A stretch of DNA of 64,000 nt. Origin: Closterium sp. Naga37s-1. Lineage: Eukaryota > Streptophyta > Zygnematophyceae > Desmidiales > Closteriaceae. The first letter of the stretch is position 1. Every line of letters starts with the position of its first letter. The translations under genes and the position numbers were made by a program. Below the pieces are notes generated by a model. It was not told the DNA's origin, made no database searches, and was given only the letters and a program-made list of their open reading frames with translations. The DNA lies in NCBI GenBank assembly GCA_947471745.1, contig CANJKZ010000396.1:565501-629500 (forward strand), written 5' to 3'. This document shows, piece by piece, positions 1 to 15,000 of the stretch.

Positions 1-3000
1 GGAGACGGATTGGGTCGTGAGGGTTCGGCAGGCAGCGCCGTGGAGCTCGGAGCCTGCGAAGGACACGGCGGGTTGACTATCATTGACTATCAGCGTCGCT
101 TACCTGACGCCCTGGGCTGCACGGCCTGCCTCTGCGAAGCATTGCAGGAGACGGATTGGGTCGTGAGGGTTCGGCAGGCAGCGCCGTGGAGCTCGGAGCC
201 TGCGAAGGACACGGCGGGTTGACTATCATTGACTATCAGCGTCGCTTACCTGACGCCCTGGGCTGCACGGCCTGCCTCTGCGAAGCATTGCAGGAGACGG
301 ATTGGGTCGTGAGGGTTCGGCAGGCAGCGCCGTGGAGCTCGGAGCCTGCGAAGGACACGGCGGGTTGACTATCATTGACTATCAGCGTCGCTTACCTGAC
401 GCCCTGGGCTGCACGGCCTGCCTCTGCGAAGCATTGCAGGAGACGGATTGGGTCGTGAGGGTTCGGCAGGCAGCGCCGTGGAGCTCGGAGCCTGCGAAGG
501 ACACGGCGGGTTGACTATCATTGACTATCAGCGTCGCTTACCTGACGCCCTGGGCTGCACGGCCTGCCTCTGCGAAGCATTGCAGGAGACGGATTGGGTC
601 GTGAGGGTTCGGCAGGCAGCGCCGTGGAGCTCGGAGCCTGCGAAGGACACGGCGGGTTGACTATCATTGACTATCAGCGTCGCTTACCTGACGCCCTGGG
701 CTGCACGGCCCGCCTCTGCGAAGCATTGCAGGAGACGGATTGGGTCGTGAGGGTTCGGCAGGCAGCGCCGTGGAGCTCGGAGCCTGCGAAGGACACGGCG
801 GGTTGACTATCATTGACTATCAGCGTCGCTTACCTGACGCCCTGGGCTGCACGGCCCGCCTCTGCGAAGCATTGCAGGAGGCGGATTGGGTCGTGAGGGT
901 TCGGCAGGCAGCGCCGTGGAGCTCGGAGCCTGCGAAGGACACGGCGGGTTGACTATCATTGACTATCAGCGTCGCTTACCTGACGCCCTGGGCTGCACGG
1001 CCTGCCTCTGCGAAGCATTGCAGGAGACGGATTGGGTCGTGAGGGTTCGGCAGGCAGCGCCGTGGAGCTCGGAGCCTGCGAAGGACACGGCGGGTTGACT
1101 ATCATTGACTATCAGCGTCGCTTACCTGACGCCCTGGGCTGCACGGCCCGCCTCTGCGAAGCATTGCAGGAGACGGATTGGGTCGTGAGGGTTCGGCAGG
1201 CAGCGCCGTGGAGCTCGGAGCCTGCGAAGGACACGGCGGGTTGACTATCATTGACTATCAGCGTCGCTTACCTGACGCCCTGGGCTGCACGGCCTGCCTC
1301 TGCGAAGCATTGCAGGAGACGGATTGGGTCGTGAGGGTTCGGCAGGCAGCGCCGTGGAGCTCGGAGCCTGCGAAGGACACGGCGGGTTGACTATCATTGA
1401 CTATCAGCGTCGCTTACCTGACGCCCTGGGCTGCACGGCCTGCCTCTGCGAAGCATTGCAGGAGACGGATTGGGTCGTGAGGGTTCGGCAGGCAGCGCCG
1501 TGGAGCTCGGAGCCTGCGAAGGACACGGCGGGTTGACTATCATTGACTATCAGCGTCGCTTACCTGACGCCCTGGGCTGCACGGCCTGCCTCTGCGAAGC
1601 ATTGCAGGAGACGGATTGGGTCGTGAGGGTTCGGCAGGCAGCGCCGTGGAGCTCGGAGCCTGCGAAGGACACGGCGGGTTGACTATCATTGACTATCAGC
1701 GTCGCTTACCTGACGCCCTGGGCTGCACGGCCTGCCTCTGCGAAGCATTGCAGGAGACAGATTGGGTCGTGAGGGTTCGGCAGGCAGCGCCGTGGAGCTC
1801 GGAGCCTGCGAAGGACACGGCGGGTTGACTATCATTGACTATCAGCGTCGCTTACCTGACGCCCTGGGCTGCACGGCCCGCCTCTGCGAAGCATTGCAGG
1901 AGACGGATTGGGTCGTGAGGGTTCGGCAGGCAGCGCCGTGGAGCTCGGAGCCTGCGAAGGACACGGCGGGTTGACTATCATTGACTATCAGCGTCGCTTA
2001 CCTGACGCCCTGGGCTGCACGGCCCGCCTCTGCGAAGCATTGCAGGAGACGGATTGGGTCGTGAGGGTTCGGCAGGCAGCGCCGTGGAGCTCGGAGCCTG
2101 CGAAGGACACGGCGGGTTGACTATCATTGACTATCAGCGTCGCTTACCTGACGCCCTGGGCTGCACGGCCTGCCTCTGCGAAGCATTGCAGGAGACGGAT
2201 TGGGTCGTGAGGGTTCGGCAGGCAGCGCCGTGGAGCTCGGAGCCTGCGAAGGACACGGCGGGTTGACTATCATTGACTATCAGCGTCGCTTACCTGACGC
2301 CCTGGGCTGCACGGCCTGCCTCTGCGAAGCATTGCAGGAGACGGATTGGGTCGTGAGGGTTCGGCAGGCAGCGCCGTGGAGCTCGGAGCCTGCGAAGGAC
2401 ACGGCGGGTTGACTATCATTGACTATCAGCGTCGCTTACCTGACGCCCTGGGCTGCACGGCCTGCCTCTGCGAAGCATTGCAGGAGACGGATTGGGTCGT
2501 GAGGGTTCGGCAGGCAGCGCCGTGGAGCTCGGAGCCTGCGAAGGACACGGCGGGTTGACTATCATTGACTATCAGCGTCGCTTACCTGACGCCCTGGGCT
2601 GCACGGCCTGCCTCTGCGAAGCATTGCAGGAGACGGATTGGGTCGTGAGGGTTCGGCAGGCAGCGCCGTGGAGCTCGGAGCCTGCGAAGGACACGGCGGG
2701 TTGACTATCATTGACTATCAGCGTCGCTTACCTGACGCCCTGGGCTGCACGGCCTGCCTCTGCGAAGCATTGCAGGAGACGGATTGGGTCGTGAGGGTTC
2801 GGCAGGCAGCGCCGTGGAGCTCGGAGCCTGCGAAGGACACGGCGGGTTGACTATCATTGACTATCAGCGTCGCTTACCTGACGCCCTGGGCTGCACGGCC
2901 TGCCTCTGCGAAGCATTGCAGGAGACGGATTGGGTCGTGAGGGTTCGGCAGGCAGCGCCGTGGAGCTCGGAGCCTGCGAAGGACACGGCGGGTTGACTAT

Positions 3001-6000
3001 CATTGACTATCAGCGTCGCTTACCTGACGCCCTGGGCTGCACGGCCTGCCTCTGCGAAGCATTGCAGGAGACGGATTGGGTCGTGAGGGTTCGGCAGGCA
3101 GCGCCGTGGAGCTCGGAGCCTGCGAAGGACACGGCGGGTTGACTATCATTGACTATCAGCGTCGCTTACCTGACGCCCTGGGCTGCACGGCCTGCCTCTG
3201 CGAAGCATTGCAGGAGACGGATTGGGTCGTGAGGGTTCGGCAGGCAGCGCCGTGGAGCTCGGAGCCTGCGAAGGACACGGCGGGTTGACTATCATTGACT
3301 ATCAGTGTCGCTTACCTGACGCCCTGGGCTGCACGGCCTGCCTCTGCGAAGCATTGCAGGAGACGGATTGGGTCGTGAGGGTTCGGCAGGCAGCGCCGTG
3401 GAGCTCGGAGCCTGCGAAGGACACGGCGGGTTGACTATCATTGACTATCAGCGTCGCTTACCTGACGCCCTGGGCTGCACGGCCCGCCTCTGCGAAGCAT
3501 TGCAGGAGACGGATTGGGTCGTGAGGGTTCGGCAGGCAGCGCCGTGGAGCTCGGAGCCTGCGAAGGACACGGCGGGTTGACTATCATTGACTATCAGCGT
3601 CGCTTACCTGACGCCCTGGGCTGCACGGCCTGCCTCTGCGAAGCATTGCAGGAGACGGATTGGGTCGTGAGGGTTCGGCAGGCAGCGCCGTGGAGCTCGG
3701 AGCCTGCGAAGGACACGGCGGGTTGACTATCATTGACTATCAGCGTCGCTTACCTGACGCCCTGGGCTGCACGGCCTGCCTCTGCGAAGCATTGCAGGAG
3801 ACGGATTGGGTCGTGAGGGTTCGGCAGGCAGCGCCGTGGAGCTCGGAGCCTGCGAAGGACACGGCGGGTTGACTATCATTGACTATCAGCGTCGCTTACC
3901 TGACGCCCTGGGCTGCACGGCCCGCCTCTGCGAAGCATTGCAGGAGACGGATTGGGTCGTGAGGGTTCGGCAGGCAGCGCCGTGGAGCTCGGAGCCTGCG
4001 AAGGACACGGCGGGTTGACTATCATTGACTATCAGCGTCGCTTACCTGACGCCCTGGGCTGCACGGCCTGCCTCTGCGAAGCATTGCAGGAGACGGATTG
4101 GGTCGTGAGGGTTCGGCAGGCAGCGCCGTGGAGCTCGGAGCCTGCGAAGGACACGGCGGGTTGACTATCATTGACTATCAGCGTCGCTTACCTGACGCCC
4201 TGGGCTGCACGGCCTGCCTCTGCGAAGCATTGCAGGAGACGGATTGGGTCGTGAGGGTTCGGCAGGCAGCGCCGTGGAGCTCGGAGCCTGCGAAGGACAC
4301 GGCGGGTTGACTATCATTGACTATCAGCGTCGCTTTCCTGACGCCCTGGGCTGCACGGCCTGCCTCTGCGAAGCATTGCAGGAGACGGATTGGGTCGTGA
4401 GGGTTCGGCAGGCAGCGCCGTGGAGCTCGGAGCCTGCGAAGGACACGGCGGGTTGACTATCATTGACTATCAGCGTCGCTTACCTGACGCCCTGGGCTGC
4501 ACGGCCTGCCTCTGCGAAGCATTGCAGGAGACGGATTGGGTCGTGAGGGTTCGGCAGGCAGCGCCGTGGAGCTCGGAGCCTGCGAAGGACACGGCGGGTT
4601 GACTATCATTGACTATCAGCGTCGCTTACCTGACGCCCTGGGCTGCACGGCCTGCCTCTGCGAAGCATTGCAGGAGACGGATTGGGTCGTGAGGGTTCGG
4701 CAGGCAGCGCCGTGGAGCTCGGAGCCTGCGAAGGACACGGCGGGTTGACTATCATTGACTATCAGCGTCGCTTACCTGACGCCCTGGGCTGCACGGCCTG
4801 CCTCTGCGAAGCATTGCAGGAGACGGATTGGGTCGTGAGGGTTCGGCAGGCAGCGCCGTGGAGCTCGGAGCCTGCGAAGGACACGGCGGGTTGACTATCA
4901 TTGACTATCAGCGTCGCTTACCTGACGCCCTGGGCTGCACGGCCTGCCTCTGCGAAGCATTGCAGGAGACGGATTGGGTCGTGAGGGTTCGGCAGGCAGC
5001 GCCGTGGAGCTCGGAGCCTGCGAAGGACACGGCGGGTTGACTATCATTGACTATCAGCGTCGCTTACCTGACGCCCTGGGCTGCACGGCCCGCCTCTGCG
5101 AAGCATTGCAGGAGACGGATTGGGTCGTGAGGGTTCGGCAGGCAGCGCCGTGGAGCTCGGAGCCTGCGAAGGACACGGCGGGTTGACTATCATTGACTAT
5201 CAGCGTCGCTTACCTGACGCCCTGGGCTGCACGGCCCGCCTCTGCGAAGCATTGCAGGAGACGGATTGGGTCGTGAGGGTTCGGCAGGCAGCGCCGTGGA
5301 GCTCGGAGCCTGCGAAGGACACGGCGGGTTGACTATCATTGACTATCAGCGTCGCTTACCTGACGCCCTGGGCTGCACGGCCTGCCTCTGCGAAGCATTG
5401 CAGGAGACGGATTGGGTCGTGAGGGTTCGGCAGGCAGCGCCGTGGAGCTCGGAGCCTGCGAAGGACACGGCGGGTTGACTATCATTGACTATCAGCGTCG
5501 CTTACCTGACGCCCTGGGCTGCACGGCCCGCCTCTGCGAAGCATTGCAGGAGACGGATTGGGTCGTGAGGGTTCGGCAGGCAGCGCCGTGGAGCTCGGAG
5601 CCTGCGAAGGACACGGCGGGTTGACTATCATTGACTATCAGCGTCGCTTACCTGACGCCCTGGGCTGCACGGCCCGCCTCTGCGAAGCATTGCAGGAGAC
5701 GGATTGGGTCGTGAGGGTTCGGCAGGCAGCGCCGTGGAGCTCGGAGCCTGCGAAGGACACGGCGGGTTGACTATCATTGACTATCAGCGTCGCTTACCTG
5801 ACGCCCTGGGCTGCACGGCCTGCCTCTGCGAAGCATTGCAGGAGACGGATTGGGTCGTGAGGGTTCGGCAGGCAGCGCCGTGGAGCTCGGAGCCTGCGAA
5901 GGACACGGCGGGTTGACTATCATTGACTATCAGCGTCGCTTACCTGACGCCCTGGGCTGCACGGCCTGCCTCTGCGAAGCATTGCAGGAGACGGATTGGG

Positions 6001-9000
6001 TCGTGAGGGTTCGGCAGGCAGCGCCGTGGAGCTCGGAGCCTGCGAAGGACACGGCGGGTTGACTATCATTGACTATCAGCGTCGCTTACCTGACGCCCTG
6101 GGCTGCACGGCCTGCCTCTGCGAAGCATTGCAGGAGACGGATTGGGTCGTGAGGGTTCGGCAGGCAGCGCCGTGGAGCTCGGAGCCTGCGAAGGACACGG
6201 CGGGTTGGCTATCATTGACTATCAGCGTCGCTTACCTGACGCCCTGGGCTGCACGGCCTGCCTCTGCGAAGCATTGCAGGAGACGGATTGGGTCGTGAGG
6301 GTTCGGCAGGCAGCGCCGTGGAGCTCGGAGCCTGCGAAGGACACGGCGGGTTGACTATCATTGACTATCAGCGTCGCTTACCTGACGCCCTGGGCTGCAC
6401 GGCCCGCCTCTGCGAAGCATTGCAGGAGACGGATTGGGTCGTGAGGGTTCGGCAGGCAGCGCCGTGGAGCTCGGAGCCTGCGAAGGACACGGCGGGTTGA
6501 CTATCATTGACTATCAGCGTCGCTTACCTGACGCCCTGGGCTGCACGGCCCGCCTCTGCGAAGCATTGCAGGAGACGGATTGGGTCGTGAGGGTTCGGCA
6601 GGCAGCGCCGTGGAGCTCGGAGCCTGCGAAGGACACGGCGGGTTGACTATCATTGACTATCAGCGTCGCTTACCTGACGCCCTGGGCTGCACGGCCTGCC
6701 TCTGCGAAGCATTGCAGGAGACGGATTGGGTCGTGAGGGTTCGGCAGGCAGCGCCGTGGAGCTCGGAGCCTGCGAAGGACACGGCGGGTTGACTATCATT
6801 GACTATCAGCGTCGCTTACCTGACGCCCTGGGCTGCACGGCCTGCCTCTGCGAAGCATTGCAGGAGACGGATTGGGTCGTGAGGGTTCGGCAGGCAGCGC
6901 CGTGGAGCTCGGAGCCTGCGAAGGACACGGCGGGTTGACTATCATTGACTATCAGCGTCGCTTACCTGACGCCCTGGGCTGCACGGCCTGCCTCTGCGAA
7001 GCATTGCAGGAGACGGATTGGGTCGTGAGGGTTCGGCAGGCAGCGCCGTGGAGCTCGGAGCCTGCGAAGGACACGGCGGGTTGACTATCATTGACTATCA
7101 GCGTCGCTTACCTGACGCCCTGGGCTGCACGGCCTGCCTCTGCGAAGCATTGCAGGAGACGGATTGGGTCGTGAGGGTTCGGCAGGCAGCGCCGTGGAGC
7201 TCGGAGCCTGCGAAGGACACGGCGGGTTGACTATCATTGACTATCAGCGTCGCTTACCTGACGCCCTGGGCTGCACGGCCTGCCTCTGCGAAGCATTGCA
7301 GGAGACGGATTGGGTCGTGAGGGTTCGGCAGGCAGCGCCGTGGAGCTCGGAGCCTGCGAAGGACACGGCGGGTTGACTATCATTGACTATCAGCGTCGCT
7401 TACCTGACGCCCTGGGCTGCACGGCCTGCCTCTGCGAAGCATTGCAGGAGACGGATTGGGTCGTGAGGGTTCGGCAGGCAGCGCCGTGGAGCTCGGAGCC
7501 TGCGAAGGACACGGCGGGTTGACTATCATTGACTATCAGCGTCGCTTACCTGACGCCCTGGGCTGCACGGCCCGCCTCTGCGAAGCATTGCAGGAGACGG
7601 ATTGGGTCGTGAGGGTTCGGCAGGCAGCGCCGTGGAGCTCGGAGCCTGCGAAGGACACGGCGGGTTGACTATCATTGACTATCAGCGTCGCTTACCTGAC
7701 GCCCTGGGCTGCACGGCCCGCCTCTGCGAAGCATTGCAGGAGACGGATTGGGTCGTGAGGGTTCGGCAGGCAGCGCCGTGGAGCTCGGAGCCTGCGAAGG
7801 ACACGGCGGGTTGACTATCATTGACTATCAGCGTCGCTTACCTGACGCCCTGGGCTGCACGGCCTGCCTCTGCGAAGCATTGCAGGAGACGGATTGGGTC
7901 GTGAGGGTTCGGCAGGCAGCGCCGTGGAGCTCGGAGCCTGCGAAGGACACGGCGGGTTGACTATCATTGACTATCAGCGTCGCTTACCTGACGCCCTGGG
8001 CTGCACGGCCTGCCTCTGCGAAGCATTGCAGGAGACGGATTGGGTCGTGAGGGTTCGGCAGGCAGCGCCGTGGAGCTCGGAGCCTGCGAAGGACACGGCG
8101 GGTTGACTATCATTGACTATCAGCGTCGCTTACCTGACGCCCTGGGCTGCACGGCCTGCCTCTGCGAAGCATTGCAGGAGACGGATTGGGTCGTGAGGGT
8201 TCGGCAGGCAGCGCCGTGGAGCTCGGAGCCTGCGAAGGACACGGCGGGTTGACTATCATTGACTATCAGCGTCGCTTACCTGACGCCCTGGGCTGCACGG
8301 CCTGCCTCTGCGAAGCATTGCAGGAGACGGATTGGGTCGTGAGGGTTCGGCAGGCAGCGCCGTGGAGCTCGGAGCCTGCGAAGGACACGGCGGGTTGACT
8401 ATCATTGACTATCAGCGTCGCTTACCTGACGCCCTGGGCTGCACGGCCCGCCTCTGCGAAGCATTGCAGGAGACGGATTGGGTCGTGAGGGTTCGGCAAG
8501 CAGCGCCGTGGAGCTCGGAGCCTGCGAAGGACACGGCGGGTTGACTATCATTGACTATCAGCGTCGCTTACCTGACGCCCTGGGCTGCACGGCCCGCCTC
8601 TGCGAAGCATTGCAGGAGACGGATTGGGTCGTGAGGGTTCGGCAGGCAGCGCCGTGGAGCTCGGAGCCTGCGAAGGACACGGCGGGTTGACTATCATTGA
8701 CTATCAGCGTCGCTTACCTGACGCCCTGGGCTGCACGGCCCGCCTCTGCGAAGCATTGCAGGAGACGGATTGGGTCGTGAGGGTTCGGCAGGCAGCGCCG
8801 TGGAGCTCGGAGCCTGCGAAGGACACGGCGGGTTGACTATCATTGACTATCAGCGTCGCTTACCTGACGCCCTGGGCTGCACGGCCTGCCTCTGCGAAGC
8901 ATTGCAGGAGACGGATTGGGTCGTGAGGGTTCGGCAGGCAGCGCCGTGGAGCTCGGAGCCTGCGAAGGACACGGCGGGTTGACTATCATTGACTATCAGC

Positions 9001-12000
9001 GTCGCTTACCTGACGCCCTGGGCTGCACGGCCTGCCTCTGCGAAGCATTGCAGGAGACGGATTGGGTCGTGAGGGTTCGGCAGGCAGCGCCGTGGAGCTC
9101 GGAGCCTGCGAAGGACACGGCGGGTTGACTATCATTGACTATCAGCGTCGCTTACCTGACGCCCTGGGCTGCACGGCCTGCCTCTGCGAAGCATTGCAGG
9201 AGACGGATTGGGTCGTGAGGGTTCGGCAGGCAGCGCCGTGGAGCTCGGAGCCTGCGAAGGACACGGCGGGTTGACTATCATTGACTATCAGCGTCGCTTA
9301 CCTGACGCCCTGGGCTGCACGGCCTGCCTCTGCGAAGCATTGCAGGAGACGGATTGGGTCGTGAGGGTTCGGCAGGCAGCGCCGTGGAGCTCGGAGCCTG
9401 CGAAGGACACGGCGGGTTGACTATCATTGACTATCAGCGTCGCTTACCTGACGCCCTGGGCTGCACGGCCTGCCTCTGCGAAGCATTGCAGGAGACGGAT
9501 TGGGTCGTGAGGGTTCGGCAGGCAGCGCCGTGGAGCTCGGAGCCTGCGAAGGACACGGCGGGTTGACTATCATTGACTATCAGCGTCGCTTACCTGACGC
9601 CCTGGGCTGCACGGCCTGCCTCTGCGAAGCATTGCAGGAGACGGATTGGGTCGTGAGGGTTCGGCAGGCAGCGCCGTGGAGCTCGGAGCCTGCGAAGGAC
9701 ACGGCGGGTTGACTATCATTGACTATCAGCGTCGCTTACCTGACGCCCTGGGCTGCACGGCCTGCCTCTGCGAAGCATTGCAGGAGACGGATTGGGTCGT
9801 GAGGGTTCGGCAGGCAGCGCCGTGGAGCTCGGAGCCTGCGAAGGACACGGCGGGTTGACTATCATTGACTATCAGCGTCGCTTACCTGACGCCCTGGGCT
9901 GCACGGCCTGCCTCTGCGAAGCATTGCAGGAGACGGATTGGGTCGTGAGGGTTCGGCAGGCAGCGCCGTGGAGCTCGGAGCCTGCGAAGGACACGGCGGG
10001 TTGACTATCATTGACTATCAGCGTCGCTTACCTGACGCCCTGGGCTGCACGGCCTGCCTCTGCGAAGCATTGCAGGAGACGGATTGGGTCGTGAGGGTTC
10101 GGCAGGCAGCGCCGTGGAGCTCGGAGCCTGCGAAGGACACGGCGGGTTGACTATCATTGACTATCAGCGTCGCTTACCTGACGCCCTGGGCTGCACGGCC
10201 TGCCTCTGCGAAGCATTGCAGGAGACGGATTGGGTCGTGAGGGTTCGGCAGGCAGCGCCGTGGAGCTCGGAGCCTGCGAAGGACACGGCGGGTTGACTAT
10301 CATTGACTATCAGCGTCGCTTACCTGACGCCCTGGGCTGCACGGCCTGCCTCTGCGAAGCATTGCAGGAGACGGATTGGGTCGTGAGGGTTCGGCAGGCA
10401 GCGCCGTGGAGCTCGGAGCCTGCGAAGGACACGGCGGGTTGACTATCATTGACTATCAGCGTCGCTTACCTGACGCCCTGGGCTGCACGGCCCGCCTCTG
10501 CGAAGCATTGCAGGAGACGGATTGGGTCGTGAGGGTTCGGCAGGCAGCGCCGTGGAGCTCGGAGCCTGCGAAGGACACGGCGGGTTGACTATCATTGACT
10601 ATCAGCGTCGCTTACCTGACGCCCTGGGCTGCACGGCCCGCCTCTGCGAAGCATTGCAGGAGACGGATTGGGTCGTGAGGGTTCGGCAGGCAGCGCCGTG
10701 GAGCTCGGAGCCTGCGAAGGACACGGCGGGTTGACTATCATTGACTATCAGCGTCGCTTACCTGACGCCCTGGGCTGCACGGCCTGCCTCTGCGAAGCAT
10801 TGCAGGAGACGGATTGGGTCGTGAGGGTTCGGCAGGCAGCGCCGTGGAGCTCGGAGCCTGCGAAGGACACGGCGGGTTGACTATCATTGACTATCAGCGT
10901 CGCTTACCTGACGCCCTGGGCTGCACGGCCTGCCTCTGCGAAGCATTGCAGGAGACGGATTGGGTCGTGAGGGTTCGGCAGGCAGCGCCGTGGAGCTCGG
11001 AGCCTGCGAAGGACACGGCGGGTTGACTATCATTGACTATCAGCGTCGCTTACCTGACGCCCTGGGCTGCACGGCCTGCCTCTGCGAAGCATTGCAGGAG
11101 ACGGATTGGGTCGTGAGGGTTCGGCAGGCAGCGCCGTGGAGCTCGGAGCCTGCGAAGGACACGGCGGGTTGACTATCATTGACTATCAGCGTCGCTTACC
11201 TGACGCCCTGGGCTGCACGGCCTGCCTCTGCGAAGCATTGCAGGAGACGGATTGGGTCGTGAGGGTTCGGCAGGCAGCGCCGTGGAGCTCGGAGCCTGCG
11301 AAGGACACGGCGGGTTGACTATCATTGACTATCAGCGTCGCTTACCTGACGCCCTGGGCTGCACGGCCCGCCTCTGCGAAGCATTGCAGGAGACGGATTG
11401 GGTCGTGAGGGTTCGGCAGGCAGCGCCGTGGAGCTCGGAGCCTGCGAAGGACACGGCGGGTTGACTATCATTGACTATCAGCGTCGCTTACCTGACGCCC
11501 TGGGCTGCACGGCCCGCCTCTGCGAAGCATTGCAGGAGACGGATTGGGTCGTGAGGGTTCGGCAGGCAGCGCCGTGGAGCTCGGAGCCTGCGAAGGACAC
11601 GGCGGGTTGACTATCATTGACTATCAGCGTCGCTTACCTGACGCCCTGGGCTGCACGGCCTGCCTCTGCGAAGCATTGCAGGAGACGGATTGGGTCGTGA
11701 GGGTTCGGCAGGCAGCGCCGTGGAGCTCGGAGCCTGCGAAGGACACGGCGGGTTGACTATCATTGACTATCAGCGTCGCTTACCTGACGCCCTGGGCTGC
11801 ACGGCCTGCCTCTGCGAAGCATTGCAGGAGACGGATTGGGTCGTGAGGGTTCGGCAGGCAGCGCCGTGGAGCTCGGAGCCTGCGAAGGACACGGCGGGTT
11901 GACTATCATTGACTATCAGCGTCGCTTACCTGACGCCCTGGGCTGCACGGCCTGCCTCTGCGAAGCATTGCAGGAGACGGATTGGGTCGTGAGGGTTCGG

Positions 12001-15000
12001 CAGGCAGCGCCGTGGAGCTCGGAGCCTGCGAAGGACACGGCGGGTTGACTATCATTGACTATCAGCGTCGCTTACCTGACGCCCTGGGCTGCACGGCCTG
12101 CCTCTGCGAAGCATTGCAGGAGACGGATTGGGTCGTGAGGGTTCGGCAGGCAGCGCCGTGGAGCTCGGAGCCTGCGAAGGACACGGCGGGTTGACTATCA
12201 TTGACTATCAGCGTCGCTTACCTGACGCCCTGGGCTGCACGGCCTGCCTCTGCGAAGCATTGCAGGAGACGGATTGGGTCGTGAGGGTTCGGCAGGCAGC
12301 GCCGTGGAGCTCGGAGCCTGCGAAGGACACGGCGGGTTGACTATCATTGACTATCAGCGTCGCTTACCTGACGCCCTGGGCTGCACGGCCTGCCTCTGCG
12401 AAGCATTGCAGGAGACGGATTGGGTCGAGAGGGTTCGGCAGGCAGCGCCGTGGAGCTCGGAGCCTGCGAAGGACACGGCGGGTTGACTATCATTGACTAT
12501 CAGCGTCGCTTACCTGACGCCCTGGGCTGCACGGCCTGCCTCTGCGAAGCATTGCAGGAGACGGATTGGGTCGTGAGGGTTCGGCAGGCAGCGCCGTGGA
12601 GCTCGGAGCCTGCGAAGGACACGGCGGGTTGACTATCATTGACTATCAGCGTCGCTTACCTGACGCCCTGGGCTGCACGGCCCGCCTCTGCGAAGCATTG
12701 CAGGAGACGGATTGGGTCGTGAGGGTTCGGCAGGCAGCGCCGTGGAGCTCGGAGCCTGCGAAGGACACGGCGGGTTGACTATCATTGACTATCAGCGTCG
12801 CTTACCTGACGCCCTGGGCTGCACGACCCGCCTCTGCGAAGCATTGCAGGAGACGGATTGGGTCGTGAGGGTTCGGCAGGCAGCGCCGTGGAGCTCGGAG
12901 CCTGCGAAGGACACGGCGGGTTGACTATCATTGACTATCAGCGTCGCTTACCTGACGCCCTGGGCTGCACGGCCCGCCTCTGCGAAGCATTGCAGGAGAC
13001 GGATTGGGTCGTGAGGGTTCGGCAGGCAGCGCCGTGGAGCTCGGAGCCTGCGAAGGACACGGCGGGTTGACTATCATTGACTATCAGCGTCGCTTACCTG
13101 ACGCCCTGGGCTGCACGGCCTGCCTCTGCGAAGCATTGCAGGAGACGGATTGGGTCGTGAGGGTTCGGCAGGCAGCGCCGTGGAGCTCGGAGCCTGCGAA
13201 GGACACGGCGGGTTGACTATCATTGACTATCAGCGTCGCTTACCTGACGCCCTGGGCTGCACGGCCTGCCTCTGCGAAGCATTGCAGGAGACGGATTGGG
13301 TCGTGAGGGTTCGGCAGGCAGCGCCGTGGAGCTCGGAGCCTGCGAAGGACACGGCGGGTTGACTATCATTGACTATCAGCGTCGCTTACCTGACGCCCTG
13401 GGCTGCACGGCCTGCCTCTGCGAAGCATTGCAGGAGACGGATTGGGTCGTGAGGGTTCGGCAGGCAGCGCCGTGGAGCTCGGAGCCTGCGAAGGACACGG
13501 CGGGTTGACTATCATTGACTATCAGCGTCGCTTACCTGACGCCCTGGGCTGCACGGCCTGCCTCTGCGAAGCATTGCAGGAGACGGATTGGGTCGTGAGG
13601 GTTCGGCAGGCAGCGCCGTGGAGCTCGGAGCCTGCGAAGGACACGGCGGGTTGACTATCATTGACTATCAGCGTCGCTTACCTGACGCCCTGGGCTGCAC
13701 GGCCTGCCTCTGCGAAGCATTGCAGGAGACGGATTGGGTCGTGAGGGTTCGGCAGGCAGCGCCGTGGAGCTCGGAGCCTGCGAAGGACACGGCGGGTTGA
13801 CTATCATTGACTATCAGCGTCGCTTACCTGACGCCCTGGGCTGCACGGCCTGCCTCTGCGAAGCATTGCAGGAGACGGATTGGGTCGAGAGGGTTCGGCA
13901 GGCAGCGCCGTGGAGCTCGGAGCCTGCGAAGGACACGGCGGGTTGACTATCATTGACTATCAGCGTCGCTTACCTGACGCCCTGGGCTGCACGGCCTGCC
14001 TCTGCGAAGCATTGCAGGAGACGGATTGGGTCGTGAGGGTTCGGCAGGCAGCGCCGTGGAGCTCGGAGCCTGCGAAGGACACGGCGGGTTGACTATCATT
14101 GACTATCAGCGTCGCTTACCTGACGCCCTGGGCTGCACGGCCCGCCTCTGCGAAGCATTGCAGGAGACGGATTGGGTCGTGAGGGTTCGGCAGGCAGCGC
14201 CGTGGAGCTCGGAGCCTGCGAAGGACACGGCGGGTTGACTATCATTGACTATCAGCGTCGCTTACCTGACGCCCTGGGCTGCACGACCCGCCTCTGCGAA
14301 GCATTGCAGGAGACGGATTGGGTCGTGAGGGTTCGGCAGGCAGCGCCGTGGAGCTCGGAGCCTGCGAAGGACACGGCGGGTTGACTATCATTGACTATCA
14401 GCGTCGCTTACCTGACGCCCTGGGCTGCACGGCCTGCCTCTGCGAAGCATTGCAGGAGACGGATTGGGTCGTGAGGGTTCGGCAGGCAGCGCCGTGGAGC
14501 TCGGAGCCTGCGAAGGACACGGCGGGTTGACTATCATTGACTATCAGCGTCGCTTACCTGACGCCCTGGGCTGCACGGCCCGCCTCTGCGAAGCATTGCA
14601 GGAGACGGATTGGGTCGTGAGGGTTCGGCAGGCAGCGCCGTGGAGCTCGGAGCCTGCGAAGGACACGGCGGGTTGACTATCATTGACTATCAGCGTCGCT
14701 TACCTGACGCCCTGGGCTGCACGGCCCGCCTCTGCGAAGCATTGCAGGAGACGGATTGGGTCGTGAGGGTTCGGCAGGCAGCGCCGTGGAGCTCGGAGCC
14801 TGCGAAGGACACGGCGGGTTGACTATCATTGACTATCAGCGTCGCTTACCTGACGCCCTGGGCTGCACGGCCTGCCTCTGCGAAGCATTGCAGGAGACGG
14901 ATTGGGTCGTGAGGGTTCGGCAGGCAGCGCCGTGGAGCTCGGAGCCTGCGAAGGACACGGCGGGTTGACTATCATTGACTATCAGCGTCGCTTACCTGAC